Shown piece by piece: positions 50,606 through 64,000 of a stretch of DNA of 64,000 nucleotides. The notes beneath the pieces are model-generated. The model saw nothing but the letters and a program-made list of their open reading frames with translations. It was not told the DNA's origin and made no database searches. Origin of the DNA: Trichoplax sp. H2 (lineage: Eukaryota; Placozoa; Uniplacotomia; Trichoplacea); assembly GCA_003344405.1 (NCBI GenBank), contig NOWV01000052.1, positions 372,001 through 436,000 on the forward strand, given 5' to 3'. The translations under genes and the position numbers were made by a program. Position 1 is the stretch's first letter, and every line of letters starts with the position of its first letter.

Positions 50606-53380
50606 AGTTGATAATACCCAATTTATATTGATCTATGATCTCGTTTATCGCGACATACACCAAAATATAAACGGAAAAATCATTTCTACTGAAGATCATT
50701 TAGTAATTTTGGCTAAAATTTTCAAATTTCTTCTTTCTTCTAGAATTATCATTTGCCGAAAGAACAACCTTGTCAACGAAGTATGGTCGCCATGCATAAT
50801 GATATTAATTTGGAAATAGTGGAGGCCAAGGTCTAATCTAATGAAAAAATTATTATTTGTGGTCGAATAGTTGTAACCATAATTTTATTTGAAAATGAGA
50901 AAATCAATGTCTCCTATAAGTTCCAATCGGCTATTATAGATAATATATAATTTCTGATTTTTACATAACTGTTTGAATATATACAGAATACTAAACAAAT
51001 TTATGATATTAATCATTTGTTTATCATTGTTATTAATTCAATATATTACGAATCGTAAGTAAATTGATAGAGCACGATAATTAGGAAAATATTAATACGT
51101 GTGTTTCTTCTCTTAGCGCTATACATTAGTATGATTAGTTCATTTTTTTATTAATCTGATATTGTATATGTTGATCTTTCTGGATGATTACATTTGCATG
51201 TTATAGTCAAAATATTGATTCTAAATGTTACCCTCCATGTTCTAAGTTCTATTATTGATTTGGCAGGATTATACTGTTTATAATTTCATCGTTATTCTTA
51301 TTTCTGCAGAAGAGAGTACATTAATTCTTGTATCCATTTTCTCTTTTGCAATAGTCGTTGTTTTCCTTGTAAAATTTTTCAACATTTATACCCTGTAGGT
51401 TGATGAAGATTTTTACCTCTTCATCGATTAATTAATTATACCTTTAAAATGGAATTTGGTTTATCGTATGTTAGCAACTACATTGATTCTATCGTTGTTT
51501 TTAATTGAAGTTGTGCTTCTTTGCAAGCTGTAGAATCAAGTGTTGTTGTTATTATACGTTAATTATGACTATGCACATCTACCTTGAAGGATAAACTACT
51601 AAAATATCATTGAATGACTTAATTCTATTTTATAGTTTAACAAGCAATTTTTTTTTTGTAAAATATTACTTCTTTTACATACCTTCTATACTAGTAGGGG
51701 GAAAAATTGATCCTATTCAATAAATTGTTCAATTAATATCTTCGTAGTAAGACAATCTATGTTGACCAAAATGGGTGCTTGGGATAGAATTGCATGTCTT
51801 TTATCCCTACGGCACATGTTAAATAGTTGTATCACTTGAGTATTGAATCGCTGTATCAATCTAACTATTGCAGACACAATTGTTATGAAAAGTGTCCAGA
51901 GCTGGATCAATCTATGCCATCACAGCTTCTTGTCCTATCACAGAATTGTGCCAAGATTGCCTGGAAGGGATTTATTAAGCAAGATTTGAGTGCTTCCCCC
52001 AAAGAGCCATTACCTTAACCCTAACATATGACATACTGTCCCATATAGTAGTATCATTGATGATACCAGCCGCAATCTTTCAATATTTTAATAGGTTGAA
52101 TTGACTATACCATAGTAAATGGTATAGTTGAGTTTACTGCATTTTTTGTCCATATCTTTAAAGTACCATGGACTACAAGAAGAAGGCCTATATTCTGCTA
52201 ATGGTCTGTAAAAGTACACACCACTACCGTTATGAGGTATCATGATGATAGTAGCACCCTGATTATTGTATAGGACGTATGATAAGTTCATTAGCATTAT
52301 GCAAAGTGGAAATTGCTGCTTGGTCTAAGATATTCATCGTTACCCTTCCATGATCAAGACCATGGCCTAATGCTATGGCTGATTTGATCTCGATGGCTAC
52401 TTACAGTATCGACTGTAGTGTACAGGGTGTATGGAAAGTCATTTGCGATTGGTGCAGTACTGTCGTTGATAATGTACTTTTGGGTGTCTCCTCTTGCTCT
52501 CCCTGTAGTCGCTTTATTTCTCTCCACTTCATACCCTATTTTTCGTATATTATTATTATTTCTGAGCTACTTTATGCCATTACTGTCTACCGTACAGTAT
52601 AAGCAATCCATCTCTCGACATGACCCATCGACCAGTAGAAGACTAGCCAAGAATGTACTTTCCATTTTTGAAAAAGTAACCTTCTATTCATGCTATCCTC
52701 CTTGCTACTGCTGTTTACTGTAAGACTAGCATAGACTAAGAAATACTCGTATAATATCATCTAGTCCATGTCGATGGTCAGAGCAGTTTCAGTGATGGCA
52801 TTGCTCTAGTTCATGGATGCCATGATAGAAGAAGTAGCTTTTAATTGTATTGCCTGCATGATACTGTGCATTGAAATGGTTTGACGTTCCTTCCATTTGT
52901 TGAGTTCAAGTTCATCTTTCCTGTACAAGGTCATGGCTCAAGCGATTGTACTGTTTCGACACAGTGTAAAGTGTACACGAGAGACCCTTGATGCAATGCG
53001 GTATAGGCAAAGTTAGCGCATTTCCTCTTCCTTTTTCACCTTGAACAACTCCATGAATATCCTCATCATTTCTATTTTTCTATAATGTACTGCACTGAGT
53101 CTGCATGAATTCATGGCGGAAAAGGTGGCTAGCTCATTTTGCAATTGATGAAGAATTTCTTCTTGCAACATCAGCACAGGCGTTGACCATGCAACAACGC
53201 TGTGACAGTAGTGCCTGGAATGACACTACCACAACTACGTCATCCAACACGCCTGAACATTGTACAAGTCAGCCAGTCGTAGCCCGCTACTGTACTGGAT
53301 TTCTATCAAGTCAACCTGTCGTAGAGTAAACACACCGTGGGTGTGATTGGTCAGCAGTGACCATTGAACTTCACTCTGAA
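50606..53380. other. gene-poor region
   Basis: No exon with recognisable similarity was found on either strand. Open frames at 51713-51910 (-), 51827-52018 (+) and 52375-52723 (+) overlap one another, lack motifs and are treated as chance. From about 52300 the sequence becomes less AT-rich. Confidence 0.45.
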
Positions 53381-54331
53381 CGCACAGTACTGTAGACTGT
53401 AGACTGTACACTGTATAGTACTGGAGTGGTGTACAGTACTGTACAGTACGTACCATCCGTACTATCCGTATCGGTTTTGTTGGGCAAGACTAACAGCAAG
53501 ACTGGTCAACACCACAGCGAACGACCCCTTGTTAGTACGCACTACAGTACAGTACTGTACTGTATAGTAGGAACGTAGAGTCGATGTTATTGCACTGTAC
53601 AGTACCCTGTACTGTACAGTACAGTACAGTACCCTGTACTGTACAGTACAGTACAGTACCCTGTACTGTACAGTACAGTACAGTATTGCAGGTCGTAGTG
53701 TACTGTACACTGTAGAGTATGTACTGTAGTACTGTACACAGGTTTTGTTGGGCAAGACTGACAGCAAGACTGGTCAGCACCACAGGGAACGACCCCTTTT
53801 CTGTACGCAGCATAATACGAAAGTAGAATGATACAAAATTTGTCTAATAAGGACTTGAAATTATAATGTCATATAATTTCAAACAGTGGGAAATACTTAT
53901 GAGACACCCTAAACAGTACACAGTACAGTACTGTATTGCAGGTCGTAGTGTACTGTACAGTGTACACTGTAGAGTATGCACTGTAGCACTGCACACAGGT
54001 TTTGTTGGGCAAGACTGACAGCAAGACTGGTCAACACCACAGCGAACGACCCCTTGCCACTACGAACCATCGTAGGAACGTAGAGGATAGCATCACGACG
54101 TCCGTCTCTCCTTGACTGATAAACGATGTCCCCGTGTGAGTCGATGGTATTGCACTGTACAGTACAGTACTGTACTGTAGACTGGTAGTGTATTGCAAGT
54201 GGCGTACAATACAATGTACCGTGCACGGTAAAGTATGTACTGTAGCACGGCGCACGGTCCAGTACTCTACCATACCGTTACTGGGGACAGCGTTGTACTA
54301 TACTGTAGTCAGCGTTGTACTATACTGTAGT
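53381..54331. repeat. satellite-like cluster of TACTGTACAGTA palindromes with triplicated 58-bp core
   Basis: A 58-bp core starting GGTTTTGTTGGGCAAGACT and ending GACCCCTT occurs three times: 53473-53530, 53741-53798 and 53998-54055, with only two or three differences between copies. The cores sit in a 257-268-bp unit that also holds GTACTGTACAGTAC-rich DNA. Inside lie three perfect 27-bp units starting CCCTGTACTGTACAG (53605, 53632, 53659). A 22-bp duplication (54288-54309 and 54310-54331) closes the cluster. It is GC-richer than its surroundings. The long minus-strand open frames here are by-products of the repeats. Confidence 0.9.
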
Positions 54332-56568
54332 CAGCCAACACGACCTTGCGTCGTTCTTCTCAAACGTCATGTCACAGTCAACCACCAACGACTGCGGTCT
54401 GAGTACTGGACGACCTGACCCGAGGTACGCGTCGAGTGGACGAATATTAGCAGAGATTTTCATTCTTCACTTTGCTCTTGCATGCTGACCTTATTGTGCA
54501 AAGAAAAAGAGGAAAAAGGAGGAAAAAATTGATACAACTGCTTGTTATTTGGATGGATTAGCAAAGAGTAGAGATTGGTGAGGTCTAATTGATTGTATCT
54601 TGAGCCATTTTTGCGCTCATTCAAGAGATCAATCTCATTTCAAGCTTCATTACCAGCGGACACGCTGCTAGCGGTAGACGCCTGTCAACTGGGATTTTTT
54701 TCATTGACTACCCCCCCATTTCGACTGGCGTCATCATTTTGACCACTAAGTGGATTCTACCAGCGCCATTGCACTAAATTAGCTTGTAAGTTAAGTTGAA
54801 ATAAACTGTCTTCGCTGTAATAACCAACATCAAATGGATACCATAAAATCATTGAGTTAGGAAATAAAAGTCTTTGAAACGTCGATGAAAATCAAGACGT
54901 TATTACAGTAGATATTGGATACAGTTGTTCTTCCTTGACGCTTGTCGACTCGATAACCACGATTGTGCCTGGCCTACAATCTCACTCCATGATGGATACG
55001 AACCCAAAAAAAGACTCTCCTACAAGCAGTGATGAGATCAATGAGAGAAAAAGTTCAATCATGATACTTTTATCTAGATAAACTAATATGTCCAACTTTT
55101 AGCATAGGTCGATTGATGACTTTGAAGTTGAATTCTTCTTCTAGTTACCAATTTCTTTTTTTTTCGCATTGGCCTCCTTGGACGTACGTACTGTACTTGT
55201 ATTCAACACTTTGATCAGGACAATCCATTCTTCACTTTTTCTATAGATTCATCTTGGCGCTCCAACCTTGACTTCAAATCGATCCAACCTTGCATTGCGT
55301 TAATTTGATTGACTCATTCTGTCTTAGCCTTATCCGTTTACCTTGGTTCTATTCTCGTCGAGCCTTGATTTCAATGTGGGTGATATGAGGGATTTTGAGG
55401 AATTGGTAAGTTGGCACCCATTCAACCTCCCCAAAATTGTTGCTATTTCGATACTGATAATATCATTCGATCGTCCACCAAGGATACTACTTGTGTAATG
55501 CTCAATCATAGAGTAGAGAGTACATACAGCTACTAATTTCGCCACAAGAGCAATCAATACATGCCTTACATCAGTCAACAAAGTGTATTTTGGAGGGCTC
55601 TTATTTTCCCCTGCTACAAAATCAAATTGAGCTCTTGCAACGATAGCAGAAACGTACAGTACTGTACAGTATAGAGTCTCCTACCAATACCCCCGTAGAT
55701 CCGTAATCGATGCCATCGTCAATGGCTCAATGACTTGGGCCGTACGTAGGCGAGGGGCATCATTGCTTTCTTATGCGATCACATAGCAATATACTCTATA
55801 CATATTCTACTGTACACTTAACGGATGTCTACTCTAATCGAAACGACTCCTATTTTACTGTCTACTCTTTTATTACTTTACGATTGTTACATTCAAATTT
55901 TTGAATATAACCTTGATCGATCAAACTACCATAGATGAGTATTCGTCATAGGATAAAGTCTATTTTACCTATAGCTTTTGTCAAATTGATACCCACAATT
56001 ATAGGTGCAGTGTACACTAATACATCAAATCCAATCATATGCTCAAATCAATTGTTCTATTCTCAATCTATTTGCTAAATTCTTTACTTTAATGTGTACG
56101 TTTATCTTTATAGACAGCATACTTAAAAAAAAAATTGTCCATTTTACAAGTCGTGTGTATCGGTCTTGCATGACAAAAATCTTGACAAATGATAATCCTA
56201 ACAGTTTATCTACTTTATCCTAATCAGTCTCTAAGCTCATCGATATCCATGGATGTTGCCATTTTTTATCGTAAAACGATTAAAAATTGAAATTGTACCA
56301 TATTATCTTTATAGCATGTGCTTTTTTCAATATTCGTGCAGTACTTAGGCTATATTCCAACTCACAAAGTGGTGTAGTAGCCAGTCGTAGTTACACAATT
56401 ATACTGCACTATACAATAACCAACATACGATATGAATGCTGATTTGGACAACTAGCCTTAAATGTGAATAATTTTCATTTTAGTTTTCTTCTAATGTTGT
56501 GGTACTATTGAAATCTTCTATCGTTTAAACTCGAATTCTAAATAGATGAGTAATTCTTTTCTATCTAG
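54332..56568. other. upstream region of the ankyrin gene
   Basis: The first coding exon (start codon) of the ankyrin gene should lie here or further left but was not identified. It may encode only a few residues. A scattered GTACAGTACTGTACAGTA palindrome lies at 55654-55671. A minus-strand 83-codon frame at 55330-55581 has no recognisable similarity. Confidence 0.45.
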
Positions 56569-59500
56569 CCACCTATAATCCAAGCCTGCTTTTTTGGCGA
56601 CCTCGACAAAGTGAGGACGTTATGTATGCAAGGTGATAATGTCAACGCACAGGTAAGACAATGTGTCAGTTGATTTCTTTGTCTGTTGATGCTTTAACTC
56701 TAGTTGTGATAGTCGAATTTGAAGGAGTGATTCAGCAATGGGTTATATTGTTTTAAACTACGATCATTATTTGATTGCCTTACTATACAACTGTTATGTA
56801 CTGTTTTTTTTCCCCATAATATAACGTTTACTTAAAGTTATTTCTACTTCGAGGATGATAATCAGTATTAATTGTTATGATGATAATTAGAAATAATAAT
56901 CATGATGGCGATCATGACGAGAAGAAGGATACAAACTGTAAAGCAAAACTCGAATACCTACTGTACTAGTCGTTCTTCATCATTTGCCAATATTGATAAG
57001 TTTGACACTATTTTAGCATCATTCGTTTTCTACTTCCATCGATCTTTATCACTGCATCATAGCAGTCGTACACAACAGTGCATCACTAAATAAGTGCAGG
57101 TCCGTAATTATATTACAGGCAAAGTTATCATTAGCACCGTCTGTACAGTATACAGTACTATAATTATGATTTCAAGATTGGACACAATTATGCGTACTAT
57201 CATATCTAGTTTCGTTTATTGATTAATGATAGCATACTACGCGCTTGATGTTTTCTATAGAGGCAGTAGTCTGTCTTCTTGTATTCGTTTTACATGACAT
57301 ACATGCACAGGATAATCTCCGTCTATCTTTCTCACTATGATCCCACTGTTCATGATTCATACTAGGTATAGTCTATGAAAAATAAAGTATCGAAACACTG
57401 TACTATGCCACTAGTACAGTATTGAGCATACAGTATGTAGTTTGATCAATGTCTTGCGATGTACTCTATGGTATATCTTGAGTAGTAGTTATCGCCAAGA
57501 CGAATTAAAATGCATCTTTATTTTAACTAAAAGACAATTCTTTGAGTTATTACAGTTATTGCGATGCCTTTTCAATCTCTAGGTGAATTAATGACAGACA
57601 AACATTTAATTTTCAATTTTCATTTTGCATTTCTTTACTTTAAACAATATCATGAAATAATAACTTTCTAAGCGATTGTTAACCCGGAAAAGCTAATTGC
57701 CAGACTTGACCTACTCATCAAATTTTAACTGTCCTGACTTGTACTGTATTAGGCATAAAGTACAGTGTCTGATTTTTTTTAATTCGATCAAATGTTTTTC
57801 ATATATCAAATTTCAACTTGAATTTCACTTATTATTTCATTTACTTTATGTATGCAACTTTATTCAGGTCGCTTTTCAGTTCATGTAGGTAGTATCCAAA
57901 AGTCTATTACTGTACATAGTTTTCATTCATTGTCCTAATGGGTATTATACTATACAGTACTGTGTAGTAGTAATTATATCAATTATTGTTACAGTAGGTG
58001 CTGTCTAGTTTGGCAAATCCCTCATACCAATATGCTTAGATTATCCTAACGGTCTCATGCTAGATGTACAGCATTATTAGAAAGCATCTCTTTCTTGAAT
58101 ATGCCTAGACATCATAAATGTTAATGCTGCAGAATAGCTAAAAGATTTATCAGACTATTTATCGTTCAATAGACAATGCCCACAGGGTGACTGTAAAATA
58201 CCGTTACCCCACTGCATCGACTTTTTTTCTTTTACCGCTATGATTGAATCGATCCCGGGTAGTGTATCTCGTGTTATGCGCCTTCGCAATCATTTTTATA
58301 ATAATAATAATAATAGAGCAAGTACAACAGTTAACTTCCAAATGAATGCATATCAACTGTACACTGTACAGTGGGGAGTGAAGGGCAAGAAGCAATCGAA
58401 ATGTAGCTCCATTAGTAAAATAGTATTCTATTTTATCGATATAAATACAAATCCTTTATTAAATTATGATATTCCACTAATCCGCGTAAGAAGACAGATA
58501 GATAAGATGGCCTAATTTAATGACCAACTACTTTGACTATTTCAATTGTTTGGCTACCACAGTTTTTAACTTAGTAATTTAAGAGCTATTTTTCCCTTTA
58601 CTTTTTCGACCACTAATAATCAATTTTTTATTCGGATACCGCAAATTTATCGGTCAATTCGATGATAAATAGTATAATAGTTGAAATCGAAATGAACGAT
58701 ATACAGTATCTTGGAATTTATCTGTAGTAACATCATCTATCTATAAGACGATATCGCTATTACAGTATACATTACGTGCGAGCATAACGGTACACTTTTA
58801 TGCTTCGAGATAACGTTAAGATATTTTCTGACTTAGCCATTAGATTTGAGATGCTAATATACCGTACGTACATCTTTGCGGTAATGATCGTTGACAGTAT
58901 ACGTACTGTTTGATAAGATCATCTCTAAAGAGGATAGGATCATATGCACATGACCAGTACAGTATACTATTTATAAATCTATTGCAATTCAATAACAAGA
59001 CTTGTTAGGTCCTAGACAATATCTTGAATTATATTATCATAGACTTCAATAATTGTAAACAAGGACAAAAACATACAGTATCCAGAATTGAATACTTTTG
59101 AGACACAACTACTGCAGTCTACAGCCGCATAATGTTGTACTATTCGTCTATTACTCCAACTATGATATTGTCAGCGTATCGAATCTATAATTTTACCCTA
59201 CCGTACTGCTTGATCTAGGAATTTTAAATCGAATAGGCCATCCCTAAATATGCATATGTCAGCTGTTATCATGTTTATTGTTAGTAAAGTTTTCATAGTT
59301 GACTTTCATCATCAATGATCATTAATACGATATTAATTTTGATATAACGGTAAAAGTACACTTATGTTCAACCCTTAATATCGATCAATCAAGTCAGTAT
59401 ACTATCTGATCATCTGTTATATGGTCTGTTATTCAGTATTGGCTTATGTATATAGTCTGATATCAATCCATTATTACTTATTAAGATGTTTTTATAAATA

Positions 59501-62500
59501 AATATATCAAGTCTTAAGTCTAACTCGCACACTCAACTTACGTATACTTTAACACTGAAAGGATATTACAATGTACGACAACGATACTCGTATATTCATG
59601 TAATTTTTTAGCCATTATCACTGACTACGTTAGTTGTTAAAATTGACTAGAAGACTTTGATAAGTAATTATATATAATCGAAAACGTTAAATTTTTTTGC
59701 TATGATAGCGATGAAGTGGTATCAATAGACCGTAGTAACTATACTTTTTAGGAACATTGTAATTTTAATTCCACCGATCAATCAATTAATTACTGAATGA
59801 ATTGATCTCAGTGTACGTACTGTCTAGAATTTTACAGTTTACGACATAAAAACTAGGCAGATTGACAAACCTTCCGGTTGCTATCTAATTTTTATGAAAT
59901 ATGATTGTAAAGTCCCTTTATCACTATTCTATCTGTCAAATATTGTTGCATTGACTGAAGTAGTAGAGAAAACAGCTAATTTCCTATTGATTACAATGTA
60001 CTCAGCATAACCATGATAAATTCCTAACTATAAGAATGCACCTTACACAATTTTAAGAAATATTGACGATCAGATTGATAGTGATAATTTTCGATAAATA
60101 AAAATTAAAAAATTTTAGGATGCCTTAACGAATATCGATTCAAAATAGCGATTATGGCATCGTCAAAGCTATTTATCTACGATTCTACTTATGAACTGTT
60201 TGATCGATAGAGTTTATTGATCCAAGACCATACTACTGTAATCCAAGAATTGAAAAACGATCACTATATTACTTAGACGAATTAATATTAATAAACAATT
60301 ATTGCAGTTAACATATGTGCTGCTGAACATTCAAAGCTGTAGTGATAATTATAATTAATTCTTTTAAATTGATGATTGCGTTGGTGTAGCCATCGCTTGT
60401 CTATTTAATATTACAAACATAGTTTGGAACAGATAAAAATTGAAATCCTTGCTCTAAAGTAAATTTATGTTATTTGATATGTTTACTTACGATTTGTAAA
60501 GCATATTGCTTTGCTAGGCGGTACAATACTGTGTGTTTGTATACTAATCACTAAAACACACGCACATATATTCACAAACAATTTTTATTATTAAAATTGC
60601 TTGTGTTATTACGTTTAAATATTGTTGCTATCAGTTTTTTTTTTTAAATTCAAAATGTGTATATTTCTTATTAGGATGAGGAACGCCGTACGGCTTTACA
60701 TGCGGCATCATTCATTGGTAGTACAGAATGTATGGCAATTTTAATCGTCTACGGTAATGATTTATGCTGATTTATAAATTAGATTAATGTTCAATAATAT
60801 TAATAACCCCTGAAAAATACAACAAATAGTGGACCTATCTACTGTACAACTAGATGGTGCAGTAATAAATTGTATATAATGGTAGTTGCCAGTTATAAAT
60901 GTATCGTTCTTTTAATTTTTATTTTTTAGATATAATTATAGAGTATATATTGGGTAGATTTACTAATTATGTATTTTTAGGATTTACGCAAAATTTAAAA
61001 TTAGTAATCCTGATCGTTACATCTGATAAATAGAAATAAATCTATACTCTGATGAAATTCCCTTGCAATCGTGTCACAATTACTCAATTGATAATGTCGT
61101 CCTTTTTGTCGTCCTTTTTTTTTCAAATTTACCGTTTCGTCTACATATGCCAAAATAGGAGCCAATGTTAATGCTAAGGATAGTAAATGGTCGACGCCAT
61201 TGCATATGGCATGCATTGCAGGCAAAGAGGTACATTTCTGTAAAATGTGTTGCTGTTATTAACTATCTGTTAGATTAATAGTTCACTTTATGAACAATTT
61301 CAGACTTTAGTAGATATTTAATATAAATCAGATATTATTGATTTCTAGTCTATTTCGAAATAATTAGACGGTTATCTTAAGTATTTCAGAAATGTTGTAT
61401 TTTACCTACAATAAACCCCATCCTAATCGTTTCTGTTTTATGAAATCAACATAGGAAGCTGTAGAACTTTTATTGCAGAATAAAGCAGAAGCAAATGCAA
61501 GAGAGAAAAATTGGAGATTACCAATTCATGCCGCTGCGTCACACAATCATATTGGTTGCGTCGGTAATATAGTCGCAAAAGCTACATATAAATATTTAAA
61601 CTTGTAAACAAATATAAGAGATCTATAATACGTATTTTCCTAGTTGATAACATGTGTACTTTTTATTGCAGTGTATTTATTTGTTATATGCATTTGTTAT
61701 ATCTTTCAGAACGATTATTGCCACTTGTTAGTAATATTGATATCACTGATCGATCTGGTAGCACATGTCTACATTATGCTGTCTTTGGAGGACATCTTGA
61801 AGTAATGACAAGTTTAATTATTTGTGCTTAATTCGAAGTGTGTTCCATTAATATTAAGCAAGATTCTTTAATAATTTATTGAACTGATTATTAAATTATA
61901 CTACATTATAGATGGTTTCCTTATTGCTACTAAAAGGAGCTAATGCAAATGCTAGCAATAAACAACATAGAAGACCTATCCATTTTGCGTCTTACATGGG
62001 TTAGTTACGCTGTACACTAATTGATCAATGATATTATTGGCACAGTTGTTTTTTTTCTCCCCTGTTTAATACTTACTGGTATAATACTACTACAGGCCAT
62101 AATGAATGTATATCTGTTTTAACTGGGAATGGAGCTGATATTAATTGTACAGATAAAGCGGTAATGACATCTAAATACCTATCTATGAATATTCGTAACT
62201 TTTGATAATTTTACGGAAACATAAAACTCTTTCAATTAATTTTTATCAGTACTAAATTATTGTTATAGCGGTAAAATTTACTAACTAAGATCTTGATAAG
62301 AAATATTTTTATCAATTATAATTGTGTAATTATATATTTAGAACTATACACCACTTCATATTTGTGCTGCAAGAGGACATGCAAGTATCGTAAAGATGTT
62401 ACTTGATCACAATGTTCAGGTTAGTTCGGCATAGTCGATAATATTAAAACAGTTGATAATATAATTGTAGATATAGTTAATTCTAATAACAATACGCTTA

Positions 62501-64000
62501 GGTGTAACTATTTACATGGATAGTAAAACATACAACGTCCTTCTTTAAAGTCATTTTGCATATACTGTAATATTTTTACTTTTACAGAGCGAAGCTTCCA
62601 ATATATACGGAAATTTGCCTTTACATGTTGCTTGCTTAAATGGACAAGATGCAATTGTAGCAATGTTACATGAGCATGGAGTATCTTTGCGAGCCGCTAA
62701 TCATAAAGGCCAAGTAAAAAATTTGCACTTAATAATATGTATATGATGTATATCTATTATATTTAGCATTTGATAGAAGGTATACATCCGTATGCAATGC
62801 TGCTTTTATAATTACTGTTTGCCTATTTTAGACTGCATTACACTTAGCTGCTGCTACCGCTGAGAGCACAGAGTGTGTGGAATTTTTACTCAAAAATGGA
62901 GTTAATCCTAATAGCAAGGTAGGTAGAAAATTGCATAATTTTATATCAAGATTTCATACATTAAGCAGGCTTTGATAAAATAATTGTCATAGGCCAAAGA
63001 TGGTCGCACTCCATTGCACTATGCAGCCATGTGTGGAAATGCTAATAGAATCGAAAAATTATTGTTTTATGGTAAAGTTATTTTGATTTTCGATAATACA
63101 CGATTTAGGTTGATAAGCTTAAAATCAAAAATTTTTTTATTGTGTAGATGCTTCAGCAAATGAGACAGATACTTATGGTAATACAGCTTTACACTTGGCA
63201 GCGAGATATGGTCATGAGGGTACGTTAGTGATACTATTGGAGCGTGGAGTTAATCATTCAAGGTAATTATCTATTTTAATTTATATTATATGCTAATATA
63301 CTGTATGCATAAGTTTCCTTACCATTCATCTAAGATTGTTAGAATATTTTGATAATTGTAATTGTTTATATTCGCTTCCAGCCAAGGTGAATGTGGGATG
63401 ACACCGTTACATATGGCAAGTCTGTACGGGTACGCTAACTGTGTGAAGTTACTTTTAGATTATGGTAAGTCCTCTGTAACTCTTAGCGATCTATTTCAAA
63501 TTGGTGAATTATACAATTAAAAGTTATGTACAAGAATCCCTATTATAATGATTTAACATACATGTTTGCATAGGAGCGGATCCCAACGTTCGGGATGTCG
63601 ACGATAGAACTACTTTGCATGCGGCAGCATGTAGCAGGTATTTGGTTTGCAGTTGATATAAAACAAGTTTAACTCTATTGACCTATATGGCATTGACAAC
63701 ATTTTGTTTTGAAGCTCCTAATCCTTCAAAAATTTGGAATTTACTATTATAGTAGTGCGTATTGCGTAGATCTTCTGATTGACTGTGGTGTTGATATTAA
63801 TGCCGTTGATAAATATGGAAGGTAAGCTATGAATCCGATTTAGCGAATGCCTTTTTTATACATTTTAAAAAAAACATGTCCTTCCCTTTCTCTCCAATTA
63901 AGGTGTTAAGCAACTATCACATTCGTATATTTTACAGTTAATATGAATATATTATTTAATCTTGTGTCTACTAGATCGCCACTGCATTACGCTTCAGGCC
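56569..64000 (+). CDS. ANKRD28: ANKRD28/44/52-like ankyrin-repeat subunit of protein phosphatase 6 (partial)
   Basis: ANKRD28, 44 and 52 are regulatory subunits of PP6 with more than 25 ankyrin repeats. The window covers the N-terminal part, about 438 residues. Exons: 56569-56652, 60675-60753, 61159-61229, 61455-61563, 61710-61801, 61912-61999, 62096-62160, 62342-62419, 62588-62713, 62832-62918, 62993-63071, 63148-63262, 63382-63464, 63574-63637, 63753-63821, 63975-64000 and beyond. All phases agree. The first exon (PPIIQACFFGDLDKVRTL) matches the characteristic start of this family. Thirteen complete repeats follow with TPLH, TALH or PIH cores and G-A/V-D/N-x-N ends, and a fourteenth starts at the edge. 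Repeat order and spacing are colinear with the vertebrate proteins, not just generic ankyrin similarity. The start codon and C-terminal half are missing from view. It is a likely single co-orthologue of the three vertebrate genes, so the symbol is approximate. Confidence 0.9.
56653..60674 (+). other. 4.0-kb intron of the ankyrin gene
   Basis: This phase-0 intron runs from ACAG|GTAAGA to TTATTAG|GATGAG. It is far longer than the gene's other introns (about 70-405 bases). It holds scattered TACAGTA-type palindromes (for example 57142-57160, 57951-57962, 58359-58371) and AT-rich sequence. It contains no recognised nested gene. The 91-codon frame at 58240-58515 has no similarity. Confidence 0.6.

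Noticed and set aside
53235-54273. Overlapping minus-strand frames of 70-105 codons rich in Tyr, Cys, Thr and Val
   Set aside because: They are translations of the TACTGTACAGTA palindrome arrays and the 58-bp cores, not genes.
55330-55581. 83-codon minus-strand frame
   Set aside because: No similarity, no ATG near the start of the frame and no convincing splice sites.
61001-61225. 74-codon minus-strand frame
   Set aside because: It lies opposite the ankyrin exon 61159-61229 and is its shadow.

Overview
This is a eukaryotic nuclear window. It is strongly AT-rich, and its genes are broken into many short exons (about 45-540 bases) with GT-AG introns, many only 70-300 bases long. The readable genes are animal families: an IA-2/phogrin-type receptor phosphatase, WDR12, METTL6, and a PP6-type ankyrin protein of the ANKRD28/44/52 class. 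The small introns, AT-richness and closeness to bilaterian orthologues suggest a placozoan (Trichoplax/Hoilungia type). That assignment is inference. Single ORFs mislead here, so exons were joined by homology and by intron phase. Every model given as complete sums to a whole number of codons.

Layout. 1-10.5 kb: no confident gene, only one candidate signal-peptide exon at 4349-4445. 10.56-17.4 kb (+): PTPRN/IA-2-like gene, 22 exons. 19.09-22.35 kb (+): WDR12, 14 exons, complete. 22.71-24.53 kb (-): METTL6, 5 exons, complete and convergent with WDR12. 24.5-33.7 kb: gene-poor, with several tandem segmental duplications. 33.71-36.19 kb and 47.03-50.61 kb (+): two complete 8-exon paralogues. Each encodes a predicted 12-helix membrane protein made of three consecutive MS4A/CD20-like four-helix units. 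The 10.8 kb between them is AT-rich DNA with decayed tandem repeats. 50.6-56.5 kb: gene-poor, with a GC-richer satellite-like cluster of TACTGTACAGTA palindromes and a triplicated 58-bp core at 53.4-54.3 kb. 56.57 kb to the window end (+): ANKRD28/44/52-like ankyrin gene, 16 exons visible, running off the right edge.

The genes do not form one pathway. WDR12 (60S ribosome assembly) and METTL6 (tRNA m3C) are translation-related housekeeping neighbours. The IA-2-like gene is a dense-core-vesicle marker, notable if this is a nerve-less animal. The most novel observation is the pair of triple-unit membrane proteins. Each four-helix unit keeps the same phase-0 intron pair around a 19-20-residue microexon with an invariant glycine, so the genomic copies themselves record an internal triplication. 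Second is the IA-2-like phosphatase domain, which keeps the WPD aspartate but has an altered P-loop.
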